A stretch of DNA of 64,000 nt, taken from the NCBI GenBank assembly GCA_032622095.1, contig CP136061.1:87600983-87664982 (forward strand), read 5' to 3'. The notes beneath the pieces are model-generated. The model saw only the letters and a program-made list of their open reading frames with translations. It was not told where the DNA came from and did not search any database. This document shows, one piece after another, positions 1 through 12,200 of this stretch. Each line of letters begins with the position of its first letter. Positions within the stretch are counted from its first letter, which is position 1. This stretch comes from Siphonodentalium dalli. Taxonomy: Eukaryota; Mollusca; Scaphopoda; Gadilida; Siphonodentaliidae. Made by a program: the position numbers and the translations under genes.

Positions 1-2340
1 AAATTCAAAAACATTTGATAGCTCCCAACTACTGGTCACCCCGAACATGAATATAATGAAGTCTGATGACGATTGATTGAGGGATGTGCTCTGTACTGTA
101 GAGTGAGCCAAAGGATTTAGTCATGCAAAGAGCAAAATCCAAGATGGCTATCGGTGGCCATATTACGAATCAGGATTGAGTTATATACATCAATTAAATA
201 CATGTATCTTGGTCATATTATAATGGAAGATCTCACTGATGATATCGCACGTCAATTCAGATCTGTATGCGCATGGGCATGCAAACATGCTGGTTAGGAG
301 GTTTCCGAGATGCTCTGTTCATGTAAAAACATTTCTGTTTGAACGATATGTCGCTCCAATGTACTGTTCACATCTGTGGACTACGTGGTCCAACATGAGG
401 AAATTCGCATTGTTTGCTATAACAATTCATTCAGACTCTTGATGGGATATGAACGTTCATGCAGCGCAAGTGAGATGTTTGTCTCGAGGTGGGTGCCAAA
501 CTTGCTGATGTTACGAAGAAAAAGTATTTACAGCTTCCGCGAGAGAAACCAAACAAGCCCAAAATCAAATTCTCTGATTTCTGCCATTTGCAATTCAGAT
601 ATTAAATATAATTCAGAACTATTTACTATGTGGAACCACATTCTATATTAATTTCAGATATTCTATCTAATCCATATTATGGCATATATATGGACACATT
701 TGTCCGAAATAAAGAACATATAAATATAACATAAAATTAAAAAGAAAGGAAACTAGGACTAGGAGTAGGACAATCCTTATAAATATTATTAATATATTCA
801 GAATCAGACTAGTAAATAGCAGTACTAGTATATTACTATTAGTTATATAATATTAACTTGTAATTTAGTTCTAATACATTGGAATCAAAATTGATTTGAC
901 AAAATTACTTTCTAATTTGTCAATTTAGTGACTTGAAGTTGAATTCGAAATTTATTTATATCTCATACTCATACGAGTCATAGTCATAATTAATAAATAT
1001 GAGCTCTCAAACTCGTTTAGTGATGACTAGAGCGCCTATACGTTAATATAATTGATTCCTGCACTGAAACAATCCTACAGACTAAACCGTAGTAAACGTC
1101 ATTGTTTGCCTAGAAGTTGAAAGCGATTTTCAAGTTTGGGATGCATGTAATTGTCGTCTGTAGCTCACAAAATCCGAGAAGTCTGATTGTTATTGCTCAG
1201 TTCAACTCGATAAAAGAGACAAAATGATTGACAGTCGGTTTATACAGGCCTCACAGTGAAGGTCACAACGCGCGCATGCGCAATACTCGCGCATTAGATG
1301 TTTTGTGTCCTATGCGCATGCCTAAGCCAAAAACCATACTTATTTTACAACCATACTTAATTTTTAGAACATATGTATTTCTCCGATCGAAAGCGATGCT
1401 TGCAAATACAACAGAGACAGAAAAAATGGCTTCGATACGATTCGGATTAATTTGAAGGATGTGCTAGACCTGATAGATAGGCCTGCGCATGGTACCAACT
1501 TGGCCTCCCATAAATATAAATAGAACTCACTCATGTCCGTGTATTTGATTTACTTTATTGTAACATGGTTTGCAAATCAAATTATTTGTCGTAAAAAAGT
1601 CATCTGAAAGTTAAACACCGAGGAAATGACTTAATTTTATGCTTTTAAATAGTTCTAAAGCATCATCTCCCGAAAAAGAATAGTCGCACACACGACCAAT
1701 ATTATCTTCTGTAAGTTTATGTCGCGACACGGGCCATTGTAATTGCGAAGCACAAAAAATAACACGTGGGGACACCTGTCAATCATCGATGTATTTTTTA
1801 AAATCCGTGACGTCATTTTGGGGAAGCTCTTCGCTGAATAGAAATGGTTTTGGCGACATTAGCTCCAGACTCTAGATTTCAAATATAGAGTCGACGTTCA
1901 CCCAGACTGACCCCCTCCCTATCCTAATTTTTCGCCCTCCGTTACCGGAAACGAAGGTACTTTTTAATTTGGCCTTAGGTTAATTTTGTGAACCGATTTC
2001 GCTTTGCATTGCTTTCAATCATAACGTTTTCTCAGGGAAGTCATTCATAACTTCTAACATGCGACTAATTAATAATACTTGCTTTATGATTGTAGAGAAT
2101 GGTGAATACTATCAACAAACGAAATCAGATGGCGATATAATACATCACTTGAATGTTACTACTAGTAATTTAGTGCCAAATGTCAACTATCCACTACACT
2201 GCATGGTCTGAGAACAAACTTAGCACCGGTGCTACACGTATATAGGCCTATATATTATCATTAAAGAGGGTGTACAAATAATATATTGTCTTGTTACAGC
2301 GGTCATGCAAATATGTACATATAATTGTATTAATTACAAC
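1..2340. other. AT-rich intergenic sequence, no gene recognised
   Basis: No convincing exon is visible on either strand; the open frames are short and have no family resemblance I recognise. Around 110-170 is a diverged copy of the 160-bp repeat that forms an array at 34.3-35.6 kb, sharing the 'aggatttagtcatgcaaaga' core followed by 'ccaagatggct'. The rest looks like unique AT-rich sequence. Confidence 0.6.
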
Positions 2341-2344
2341 ACCA

Positions 2345-2748
2345 CAGGTTAGCCCTTAATATGTACATAAAATTGTATTAGTTATATCACCAAAGATTAG
2401 CCCTTAATATGCACATAGAATTGTATTAATTATATCATCAGATTAGCCCTTAATATGTACATATAGTTGTATTAATTATATCATCAGATTAGCCCTTAAT
2501 GTGTACATATAATTGTTTTAATTATATCATCACAGGGGTTAGCCCTTAATGTGTACATATAATTGTTTTAATTATATCATCACAGGGGTTAGCCCTTAAT
2601 GTGTACATATAATTGTTTTAATTATATCATCACAGGGGTTAGCCCTTAATGTGTACATATAATTGTTTTAATTATATCATCACAGGGGTTAGCCCTTAAT
2701 GTGTACATATAATTGTTTTAATTATATCACCACAGGTTAGCCCTTGTG
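2345..2748. repeat. 50-bp tandem repeat, about 8 copies
   Basis: Units begin 'agcccttaat', continue with a TGTACATATAATTG-like core and end 'atcatcacaggggtt'. The first copies are slightly shorter (about 46-48 bp) and diverged. The last five are nearly identical at 50 bp, so the array was probably extended recently from its right side. Confidence 0.9.
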
Positions 2749-3015
2749 CTTGCATCCCATGTCCGACGAAAATATGCATTCCGACCATCCAACCGCCAGG
2801 ATATAAATGTGGAGGTGAGTATAGATATGTCCAACCTATTCACCGCCATGGCAGACATGTATATGCGGAGATGGGTATAGATATGTCCAGATTTGATGCG
2901 CCAAATATTCATTACGCATTTGTAACCGGGTTACAGGAGTTACAAGTCAGACGTATTTTTGTCACAGTATTTGTTTACCATGCAGAGAATAACTCCAACT
3001 TGGAAAATATAATTC

Positions 3016-4709
3016 CATTATGTGATCACTCAGATCCAAGAGACACTACCCCCCCCCAGTGACAGCCCTGCCACTACTGCATTGATTGTGTATGCACTAC
3101 AGGGAAAAACACTTATCACATGGAATATTTAAACGACAACACATGAGTGGGGTATGATATCAGCTTTAATGCAACATTATAAGCTTGTCCTGCAGATAGC
3201 CCATACGCATGGAAACCAATTAAGCAGAGCCTTAGCTCTGATGAGAAGCCGAAGCAGAGAACGCTGAAGAAATACTTCTGCACAGTGCAGGCATGAGCAT
3301 GGCCCAACGAGCAAGGTACGATTCGGAGCCGGCGCCCAAGAATTGCTATGAGGCGCCCTAAGCAATAAGCACACACGGCCAACAGGGAGAAGCCCAACGA
3401 GTGCGACGCAGGAATGGCAGTAGAGACCACTGGACAGCCCAACTCCATATGGCCAAGCAACGGCGATGGGCGGGTAACACCGCAGTTATCCCTGCAGGAC
3501 GCACCAAAGCTGGATCAATGGCACTGATGACACAGCACCTGAAAGTGAAAACAAACAGCAGCAACGAGATTTAAACAAACAGGGCCATAGGCCCAAAACA
3601 GGCATCACATAACAATGAAGATGGCGTGCCACTTCGGGACGCCGAACAAAGCGGGGCATGGAGCTCCAAGGGGGGGGGGGAGGGAGGGAGCGCGATACGT
3701 ATAATTCCAAAGTGACTTGCTTTTTCCGTTACCGGAAGGAGGCAGAATTCCGGGCGGATGTAAAATGCGGACTTTAAGTTCGGCCGATACGGAACGGATC
3801 GTACCGAAAAACCGGAATGTCTGCCGGATGACAGGATCAAAGAACGACACAAATCACCCCGAACCTTATCGGCCCTGGGTGCATTATGTGATCACTCAGA
3901 TCCAAGAGACACTACCCCCCCCCCCCCAGTGACAGCCCTGCCATTACTGCATTGATTGTGTATGCACTATAGGGAAAAACACTTATCACATGGAATATTT
4001 AAACGACAACACATGAGTGGGGTATGATCTCAGCTTTAATGCAACATTATAAGCTTGTCCTGCAGATAGCCCATACGCATGGAAACCAATTAAGCAGAGC
4101 CTTAGCTCTGACGAGAAGCCGAAGCAGAGAACGCTGAAGAAATACTTATGTACAGCGCAGGCATGAGCATGGCACAACGAGCAAGGTACGATTCGGAGCC
4201 GGCGCCCAAGAATTGCTATGAGGCGCCCTAAGCAATAAGCACACACGGCCAACAGGGAGAAGCCCAACGAGTGCGACACAGGAATGGCAGTAGAGACCAC
4301 TGGACAGCCCAACTCCCTATGGCCAAGCAACGGCGATGGGCGGGTAACACCACAGTTATCCCTGCAGGAAGCACCAAAGCTGGATCAATGGCACTGATGA
4401 CACAGCACCTGAAAGTGAAAACAAACAGCAGCAACGAGATTTAAACAAACAGGGCCATAGGCCCAAAACAGGCATCACATAACAATGAAGATGGCGTGCC
4501 ACTTCGGGACGCCGAACAAAGCGGGGCATGGAGCTCCAAGGGGGGGGGGAGGGAGGGAGCGCGATACGTATAATTCCAAAGTGACTTGCTTTTTCCGTTA
4601 CCGGAAGGAGGCAGCATTCCGGCGGATCGTACCGAAAAACCGGAATGTCTGCCGGATGACAGGATCAAAGAACCACATAAATCACCCCGAATCTTATCGG
4701 CCCTGGGTG
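3016..4709 (-). mobile_element. Two tandem DIRS-derived non-autonomous units
   Basis: Two direct copies (3016-3881 and 3882-4709; 866 and 828 bp) abut head to tail. On the minus strand each starts near 'cacccagggccgataagg' and ends 'gtgatcacataatg'. They differ mainly by a short deletion of about 20-25 bp near 4620 and by lengths of G/C runs. A third unit (4710-6883) shares both outer portions but has a gag-containing segment in place of the middle 225 bp, and a fourth lies inverted at 16,521-17,349. A 114-codon open frame recurs in all three tandem units, but it is broken in the fourth and resembles nothing known. I read the units as deletion derivatives of the gag-bearing element; the boundaries are inferred from copy comparison. 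Confidence 0.7.
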
Positions 4710-6883
4710 CATTATGTGATCACTCAGATCCAAGAGACACTACCCCCCAGTGACAGCCCTGCCACTACTGCATTGATTGTGTATGCACTACAGGGAAAAA
4801 CACTTATCACATGGAATATTTAAACGACAACACATGAGTGGGGTATGATCTCAGCTTTAATGCAACATTATAAGCTTGTCCTGCAGATAGCCCATACGCA
4901 TGGAAACCAATTAAGCAGAGCCTTAGCTCTGACGAGAAGCCGAAGCAGAGAACGCTGAAGAAATACTTCTGTACAGCGCAGGCATGAGCATGGCCCAACG
5001 AGCAAGGTGCGATTCGGAGCCGGCGCCCAAGAATTGCTATGAGGCGCCCTAAGCAATAAGCACACACGGCCAACGGGGAGAAGCCCAACGAGTGCGACGC
5101 AGGAATGGCAGTAGAGACCACTGGACAGCCCAACTCCCTATGGCTAAGCAACGGCCTGGAATATTACACTCAGGCTACAGTTCGAGAGCACTCTCGAATA
5201 AGCATAAGATGACTGCGCAGTCATAAACATACTAAGCTACTATTGATAAGCCACCCATCAAAGTTACCAGACAGGTTATAACGCTATGGCGACACTACCA
5301 CTACCACTATCTGCAGGACCGCCATAGAGTGCGCAGCACTCCCCCAAACCAGGAGCTCCATGCCCAATGACAGCAATGAAACAGTTAAACCACCGGGAAA
5401 ACCATAGTGTCAGATGCCAGGAAGGTCCCCAGGGCGCCCTGGAGACTATTCAGGTAGCGAGCGTTGCCGACGGGGGAGAGATGGATCCCATCTGAGGTTG
5501 CCGAACCTGGTGCGTCATGACCAGCAGCCAAATGTTAGGGTCGATGGTCTCCCAAGGAGTAGCAGTATTCCCAACCCACTTCAACCGAAATTGGGTATCG
5601 TACACCCGCCAGGCAGATCCCCCACATTTAGCAGCCGCCCAACGAATTGTGCGCAGGTAACGCAAAAGGGGCTGGGCCGACGATTCAGGGTGAACGTCGA
5701 GGTACACCGAAACGAAAGTGAGAAAAGCATCGGTCCACGAGTCAACAGACGTTATTGGAGCAGCATGCCCGCTTGGCGCAACGCGGATTCGCCCGGAAGC
5801 AGAGACAACCAACTGACGGGGGTCAGATGTATGAATAGATGAGGCGGGTTCCAGCAGTTGATCCAAATTGATAAAATCGCCCCGGAAAATTTTGTCGCGA
5901 ATAGACCGGGAAACGTGAGAGCCAAAACCGTCTGCCGCCGTAGGAATCGGCAAGGGGGCGTCCCAATGGGAGACCAGTGAGGATGGTAAGCTAAATAAGG
6001 GATTACCCGGATCAGTTCTGTCTCTTGCCGGAGCGTTCGGTCGGTGGATCAACGAAGACACACGGGAATCCTCGCGGCGGCGGAGAGAAGTGGAGCTGTC
6101 GTCGGAACTGCTGCGTCGACGTGTCGACAAAGGAGACGCTGATGGTGACCTGGATTCATAGCGCGGAAACTTGGGGCGCGGAGAACAATCCTGTCGGCGA
6201 CGAGACTGACGACGAGGCTGACGAACATGATCGCGGCCGCGTGAATGTGAAACCCGGCAACGGGAGGCGCGGCGTCCCCGGCCAGAGCCACGGGCAGGCC
6301 TGCCGCGCGAATGCTGTCCACGGCCACGCACCCGTCAATCAGCCACAGATGACACACTTGCCGAAACCCGAGATGAAGGCCTAACACGGTCACTGGAAGC
6401 AGGACCAGCACGAGACGAACTGGCAGATGCATCCTGTCGACTGCTACGAGACGAACGGGCGCGGGCCCGACCGCGAGATCCCGTACGAACCATATGAGAT
6501 CTTTTTTTAGTGCTACCGAACGACAAACACTGAAACAAGGAAACACGTGCGCGACCCACGAAAATAGGTAACGCCGACGGAACAGGACGCAGACAGAACG
6601 CACAAGGAACAAGATGATAGACGAATAAATGAAGGCTGGTGAAGAAACACGGTGACGGATGGAAACAGATAGGAATTGATGACACACAACCGAGCGCGAT
6701 ACGTATTATTCCAAAGTGACTTGCTTTTTCCGTTACCGGAAGGAGGCAGCATTCCGGGCAGATGTAAAATGCGGACTTTAAGTTCGGCCGATACGGAACG
6801 GATCGTACCGAAAAACCGGAATGTCTGCCGGATGACAGGATCAAAGAACCACATAAATCACCCCGAACCTTATCGGCCCTGGA
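4710..6883 (-). mobile_element. DIRS-like retroelement remnant carrying gag
   Basis: The third unit of the tandem run. Its outer parts (4710 to about 5153, and about 6690-6883) match the neighbouring short units. Between them are about 1.54 kb of GC-rich sequence holding a gag-like reading frame. No reverse transcriptase, RNase H or tyrosine recombinase of a full DIRS element follows the gag, so the copy is internally deleted and cannot be autonomous. The sudden rise in GC relative to the flanks supports a foreign origin. Confidence 0.65.
5450..6493 (-). pseudogene. DIRS/Ngaro-type gag-like protein with in-frame stop
   Basis: Reading starts at an ATG at 6491-6493 (MVRTGSRGR) and ends at a stop at 5450-5452, about 347 codons. 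One in-frame TGA near 6335-6337 interrupts it; the frame is open on both sides, so a single point mutation broke it. The first roughly 150 residues are very rich in Arg and Ser, suggesting nucleic-acid binding. The C-terminal half contains a globular region with motifs such as SIRDKIFRGDFINLDQLL, a later 'SWTDAFLTFVSVYLDVHP' and 'WRVYDTQFRLKW'. This matches the gag-like first ORF of invertebrate DIRS/Ngaro retrotransposons as I know the family. No pol follows. The assignment rests on pattern memory, not a search. Confidence 0.6.
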
Positions 6884-8230
6884 GGCAATATACTTCAAAA
6901 TCAGGGTTGCAAAGTCACTTTTTTACATACATGGTGGAAATATTTAAATTTGACTAGTTATAGTTATTCTCTATTAAGCAAATGTAACTTCGTGACAAAA
7001 ACAAGTCGGATTTTTAAACGACTTCCAAATGTAACTTTGTAACCTTATTTTGAAGAATATTAGAAACATTTTCATTTTTCTAGTTGCGAGTTATTACTCT
7101 GGCAAGCAAGTGTAACTCTGTGATAAAAGCAGAAAGTGTAACTCTGTGATAAAAACAGCAAGTGTAACTCTGATAAAAACACGTCAGATTTTTAAACGAC
7201 TTAAAATTGTAACCCTCCAAATGTGAAAAAAAAAAAAAATTTAAATACTAATTTGTGCACACGAGTTACTGGAGTAACCCAAACAAAGTCACTCGAGCGA
7301 TTTCGCAGTTAGAACTCATTTTGATATTAATGTATATTGGAGAGTAAGCATGAGAAATACGTGATATTCATGTTATATAATTATGTGTATTTTACATGCA
7401 TTATAGATATTGACTATTTTAATATGCTGCATTATATTCATGTTATATAAGTATGTGTATTTTACATGCATTATAGATATTGACTATTTTAATATGCTGC
7501 ATGATATTCACACTGAAGGGAAATGCGTTTTCCTGTCTTTCTAGATATAACTTCGCTGCTACAATTCGTAGTTGTTATTCTATAATTCATTTATGTGTTT
7601 GTTCGAGTGAAACGAGCTAAACATAAATAATGAAAATATGAACGTGGTGTGTCACAACGAGCGAACTTAACCGAGTGTTTTATATTACTTGAATCATTTA
7701 CATCACAATGATACGCGCATTGTGATCAATGAACGATACCACAATCCCGTGGCGTGAACACCGTATGAGTTGTTTGAATCGCACAATCATGGTTCTATAT
7801 ATATATTTATTACGTCATCGCTAATTATTTATTTTGGACTATTTCTTTACGCGGGCAAACAGCACATAGTTAAGCGAAACGTCATCGCATTTCTTACAGA
7901 AGCCAATGTTAGTTTTGCGTCCCATTTGTTGATCTAAGAATGTTTTGTCGATGTTTTGGATCATGTAATAAATAGAATATACAACTCGTTAGTGTTCGGT
8001 ATTCGACGGATTTCGGTATTCGAATATTCGGTTCGAATAACGAGCGAATATTCGAATAGTATTCGAATATTTAGATAAATTATAAAATTATATAGATAAC
8101 ATATTTTGGAACCAATTTATTATTTAATGAAATAGCATATTTATCCATGCACATGCTATACGCAAAAAAAAGAGAGAAAAGAAGTCTTTTGGCTTAATAG
8201 CAAGAGTTTATCTGTTTGTGAAGTTCAAGT
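6884..8230. other. Gene-free stretch with short local duplications
   Basis: No gene seen. Three local structures stand out: degenerate direct repeats of 'gtgtaactctgtgataaaa' at about 7085-7180; a tandem duplication of about 71 bp at 7360-7502 ('atgtgtattttacatgcatt' in each copy); and a patch at 7995-8070 rich in 'attcgaatattcg', a composition common at the ends of hAT-family transposons. I cannot find a matching partner end for the last. Confidence 0.5.
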
Positions 8231-8234
8231 AGTC

Positions 8235-8870
8235 AATGTTCCACGGCTATACAAGGAAGAGACCAGGACACACCGGGCTGACCGTGGTTGTTCGGTCCGG
8301 TTTGAGAACATTTTGAAAACTATACAAGAAAATCGCAAATCCTAGCATCTAGACTTGCCTCAACTGAAGCTTTCCTAGTGTTGGAAATTTCAAACCTCAT
8401 ACTCTCCCTCAGGTTGGAAAATTCTCCAACTGATGACCATTTCAGTCCACAAGTTTGACCAAACGCAGTAAAATGTTGTTTGGTTAAACTAATTAGTAGT
8501 TTTGTATTGGCCACGGGGGAGGGACATTGACACACCGGCGCGACCATTGTTCGGCCCGGTGTGCGAAAATTTTGAAATCTGAACAAGAACATCGCAAAAT
8601 CCTAGCATCTATAGACTAGCCTCAAGCTTTCCTAGAGTTGGAAATTTCAAACCTGACACCCCACCCCCACTTAGGTTGGAAATGTTTTGACTGGCCACGG
8701 ACCAGGACACAAGCTTTCCATGTGTTAGAAATTTCCAACCTGTCACCTTCCCTCCCCTAAGGTTGGAAAATTTCCAACTGATGACAATTTCAATCCAAAA
8801 TTTTGACCAAAAAAATGGGAAAATATGCAAATATTGACACCCCCACCCCCCCCCCCCGTCGCCACGTCTC
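8235..8870. repeat. Tandem repeat of about 250 bp, 2-3 degenerate copies
   Basis: Blocks recur with the order 'acaccgg..cgacc', a 'cggtccggt'-like motif, 'aatcctagcatct' and 'ttggaaatttcaaacctc'. The clearest pair is about 8255-8505 and 8512-8760; a third, shorter copy runs to about 8870 and ends in a C-rich run. It lies directly upstream of the lectin exon, so it is probably intronic or 5'-flanking sequence of that gene. Confidence 0.7.
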
Positions 8871-8979
8871 TGCATATTACACGACCACGAGAGTATACAA
8901 AGCCCTTATACGGGACGACTTGACCAGGGATAGTCACGTGACTATACAATGTGCATTGTTCTGATGTAATCCTTTTCAG

Positions 8980-9216
8980 ATTCTATTGCTACAGCCAATG
9001 TAGCAGGATGGAAACCAACGTACTCCAGTATACCCCTTGACGCGAATTCTATTAGCAGTAACGCTGTAGATGAAATCAGAAATGGAATACATGCCGATGG
9101 TTCATGCTTCCACACATCAATAACCGATCCCCATCAGACTTGGTATTGGCAAGTCGATCTACAATCACAGTACAGAGTATACAGCATCGTGATCTACAAT
9201 CGTGCTGACTGCTGTG
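8980..9216 (+). CDS. F-type lectin, exon with N-terminal half of the domain
   Basis: This exon has 237 nt: two bases completing an upstream codon, 78 full codons, and one base that is completed by the next exon. It encodes NVAGWKPTYSS (the usual N-terminal strand), SSNAVDEIRNG (equivalent to the conserved 'A.DG' calcium-site area), FHTS, TWYWQVDL and YRVYSIVIYNRADCCG. The incoming intron is phase 2, so at least one more 5' coding exon is needed. Confidence 0.88.
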
Positions 9217-12200
9217 GTAAGTGTGCATTCTATATATACCGTGTCCACGACGAAGGTGGGTTAGGTGACAAAATATTAAGCTGAGAATTATTTGCGTGAT
9301 TATATGCATGCAATTTATCATACGCCCTTTAAATCACCTATCCCATGACATGCCCCTGTAACCAAGGTGTACTAATTTTCCTTGATATATTCTAAGCTAA
9401 TAAGGAACGCTCTGTTTTGCTTATATATGCCCTTTTAATTCGTCTGAGGTCAAAAATGACGGTTGACAATCATGACATTCAGGAAAATATTGTCACCGCT
9501 GCACCGTTTATAACGATATAAAGAAAGCCGACAAACGGTGCGCGGAGTTTGTCTGGCATTTATGACGGACGCCGCTGAAACCACATTCGTCTTTAGAGAA
9601 AGTAACGCTTTATATCAGTAAAAATATCGCCTTGATAACCTTTGGGAAACGCGTTTTATTATATGACTACCACTAATACCTTACAAATATCACTATTGTT
9701 TGGCGGTGAATTCCGAGCAGTCGGAAAACGCATGTCTGGTCAGAAGTCGTATCGGTATCCTGTGAATTCCGTATCAGTATAGTTTGAATTCCGTATCAGT
9801 ATCCTGTGAAATTAGGTCACCGAAAGTTGGGAACTATTTATCAGGTATGTTCGTTTGAAGCGTAAACGGGTCTGTTCTATTGTCGCGCGTATATCCTGAC
9901 CAACTGCGCGTGCGCATTATCGTATAAACTGACAACCGGAAATAACTTTTTGTGTGCCGGACACTGTGCCGGACAGTGTGCGGAACCGTTCGGCGTACGT
10001 CAAATATTCGTCTGCTTTAACTAATTATAAATTAAACTACAAGTAATGGAACCCGACGAATTTATTGACGATTTAAGCTCCCAGGCAATAGAAAAAATGC
10101 TGCTGGGTGTTAGTGATGTACATGGGGATTTTGTAGTAGAAGAAACGCTCACTCTACCAAATGAAACAGACGTATTAGCTGATTTAGGGCCATTGCCTTC
10201 AAGTTCAAATGAAAATATTGGAATGACTTGTGAATATGACTTTGCTATTCCAATGAGACTGACAACAGATGCGGTTAGTAGTTCCATTCCATCTATTGAT
10301 AGCATGCTGACACCATCTGAATGTATTAATACATGTATACCAGTACCTACAATCAGTGGAATCGCACCAAGTTCTAGTATTTCAAGAGCACCATCACCGG
10401 CATCAGTCAGCAAGAACGCCCCAACGTTTCTAAATATGACAAACCAGGAGGTGAGTGAATTTTCTGAGAAGATGAAGAACCGGAATACAGAGAGGAAGAC
10501 ACAGTCAGTAGCAAGATTGTTCAGTCAATGGTTGATTAGTAAAAATGAGATGCGTGCTGTGACAGTACTTCCTCCCAATGTACTTGATAACCAAATATCT
10601 GCCTTCATTCTAAGTTTAAGAAAAGCGGACGGATCGGAATATGAGCCTGACACCCTCACAAGTTATCACCGTGCCATTGCTCGCCACCTATCCGAGAATT
10701 CTTATCCATACGACATTGTTACAGACTTTCAGTTCCGGGCATCGCGAGGTGTACTTGCTTCAAAACGCAAGGAACTTAAACAAAAAGGTTTTGGTGGACG
10801 ACCAAATGCTGCAGATACATTGACTGTACGGGAAGAAGAGATCTTGAAAAACAAAGGATGTATCGGCAATTTAAGCCCAGTGAGACTGCAAAACAAAATG
10901 TGGCTACAGAATACCAAAATGTTTGGTTTGCGGGGCGGTCAAGAAAATCGGAGTCTGCGATGGGGTGATGTCCAGCTTAAAAAAGATGAGCACGGAGCAG
11001 AATACCTAGAATATTCTGAAAGAGACACGAACAGGAGCAACTAGCGATAGCAGGAAATTTCGGCCAAAGCAGTTTGCAACGCCCAATGATCCTGAGAACT
11101 GTCCTGTTATCGCGTACCGAGCATTTATGGAACATAGGCCCGAAAAGATGAAAACACAAGAGAGTCCGTTTTACCTGGCCATAAATTACAAGAGGCGCCC
11201 TGGGTCAATTGCGTGGTATAAGGATCAGCCCCTTGGGGAGAATACTTTAAGAAAATTAATGAAAATGATGGCGGAGAAGGCTGAGTTACCGGGAAAAAAG
11301 ACAAACCACAGTGCCCGTAAAGCTACGTGTACAAGACTTTTACATGCCGGAGTTGCGCCTACCACTATTCAGCAGCTAAGCGGCCACAAAAATGTACAAT
11401 CTATCAACAATTACGCAGCGGCATCAAATGACATGCAACACACCATGAGTGACATTCTGTCGATTGGAAACACATCAGTTCCATATTCATCATCACCGAG
11501 ACCAACTGTGAATGTGACTGAAATTCCTTTGAATAACCCTGTTGCAACACCAGCATCCCCTTTAGTACCGCTACATCAGGGAGTGAATATCAACAGGATC
11601 AATTCCCAAGCCCAAATGACACAGGCAAAACAGCTGAAAAGTGGTTCATTCGAAGTTAACACGATGACAAGATGTGAGATCCATATTCACCATCACTACG
11701 GCGGAGAAAGCAAACCACCAAAACGCAGGAGAATTGCTGTCATCGAGAGTGATTCTGACACCGAAACGGATTAAATTTGTCATTCACATGTTTTTGTTCG
11801 AAAATTAAACTGTTCAGACTTATTACGAAAGATTTGTTTTGTATTATTACGCGTTTGTGCGAATCACCCCCAAATTCAACACAAATAGTTCCTCGACCTT
11901 GACCTAAACATGGGAGTTTCGGGTGATGACTGGGAATGTCCAATGGAGTACATTTGCTCGGGTGATGACATGGGATGGTGTAACGAAGTAGTTTTGCCCT
12001 TTGTGACATGGGATGAACCAAACATGCGTCATATAATAAACGCTTTATCGGTACAGTGAAGTGATATGGGCTGCAGTATCACGTCTCGTTGACGATGTCA
12101 GATCGCCGCATCAAACTCGCTGCCTGCGGCAGCTCGTTTGATACGGCGATCTGACATCGTCAACTCGGCGTGATACTGCAGCCCATATCACTTCACTGTA

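Noticed and set aside
5414-5842. 142-codon plus-strand frame
   Set aside because: Antisense shadow of the GC-rich DIRS gag-like gene on the minus strand.
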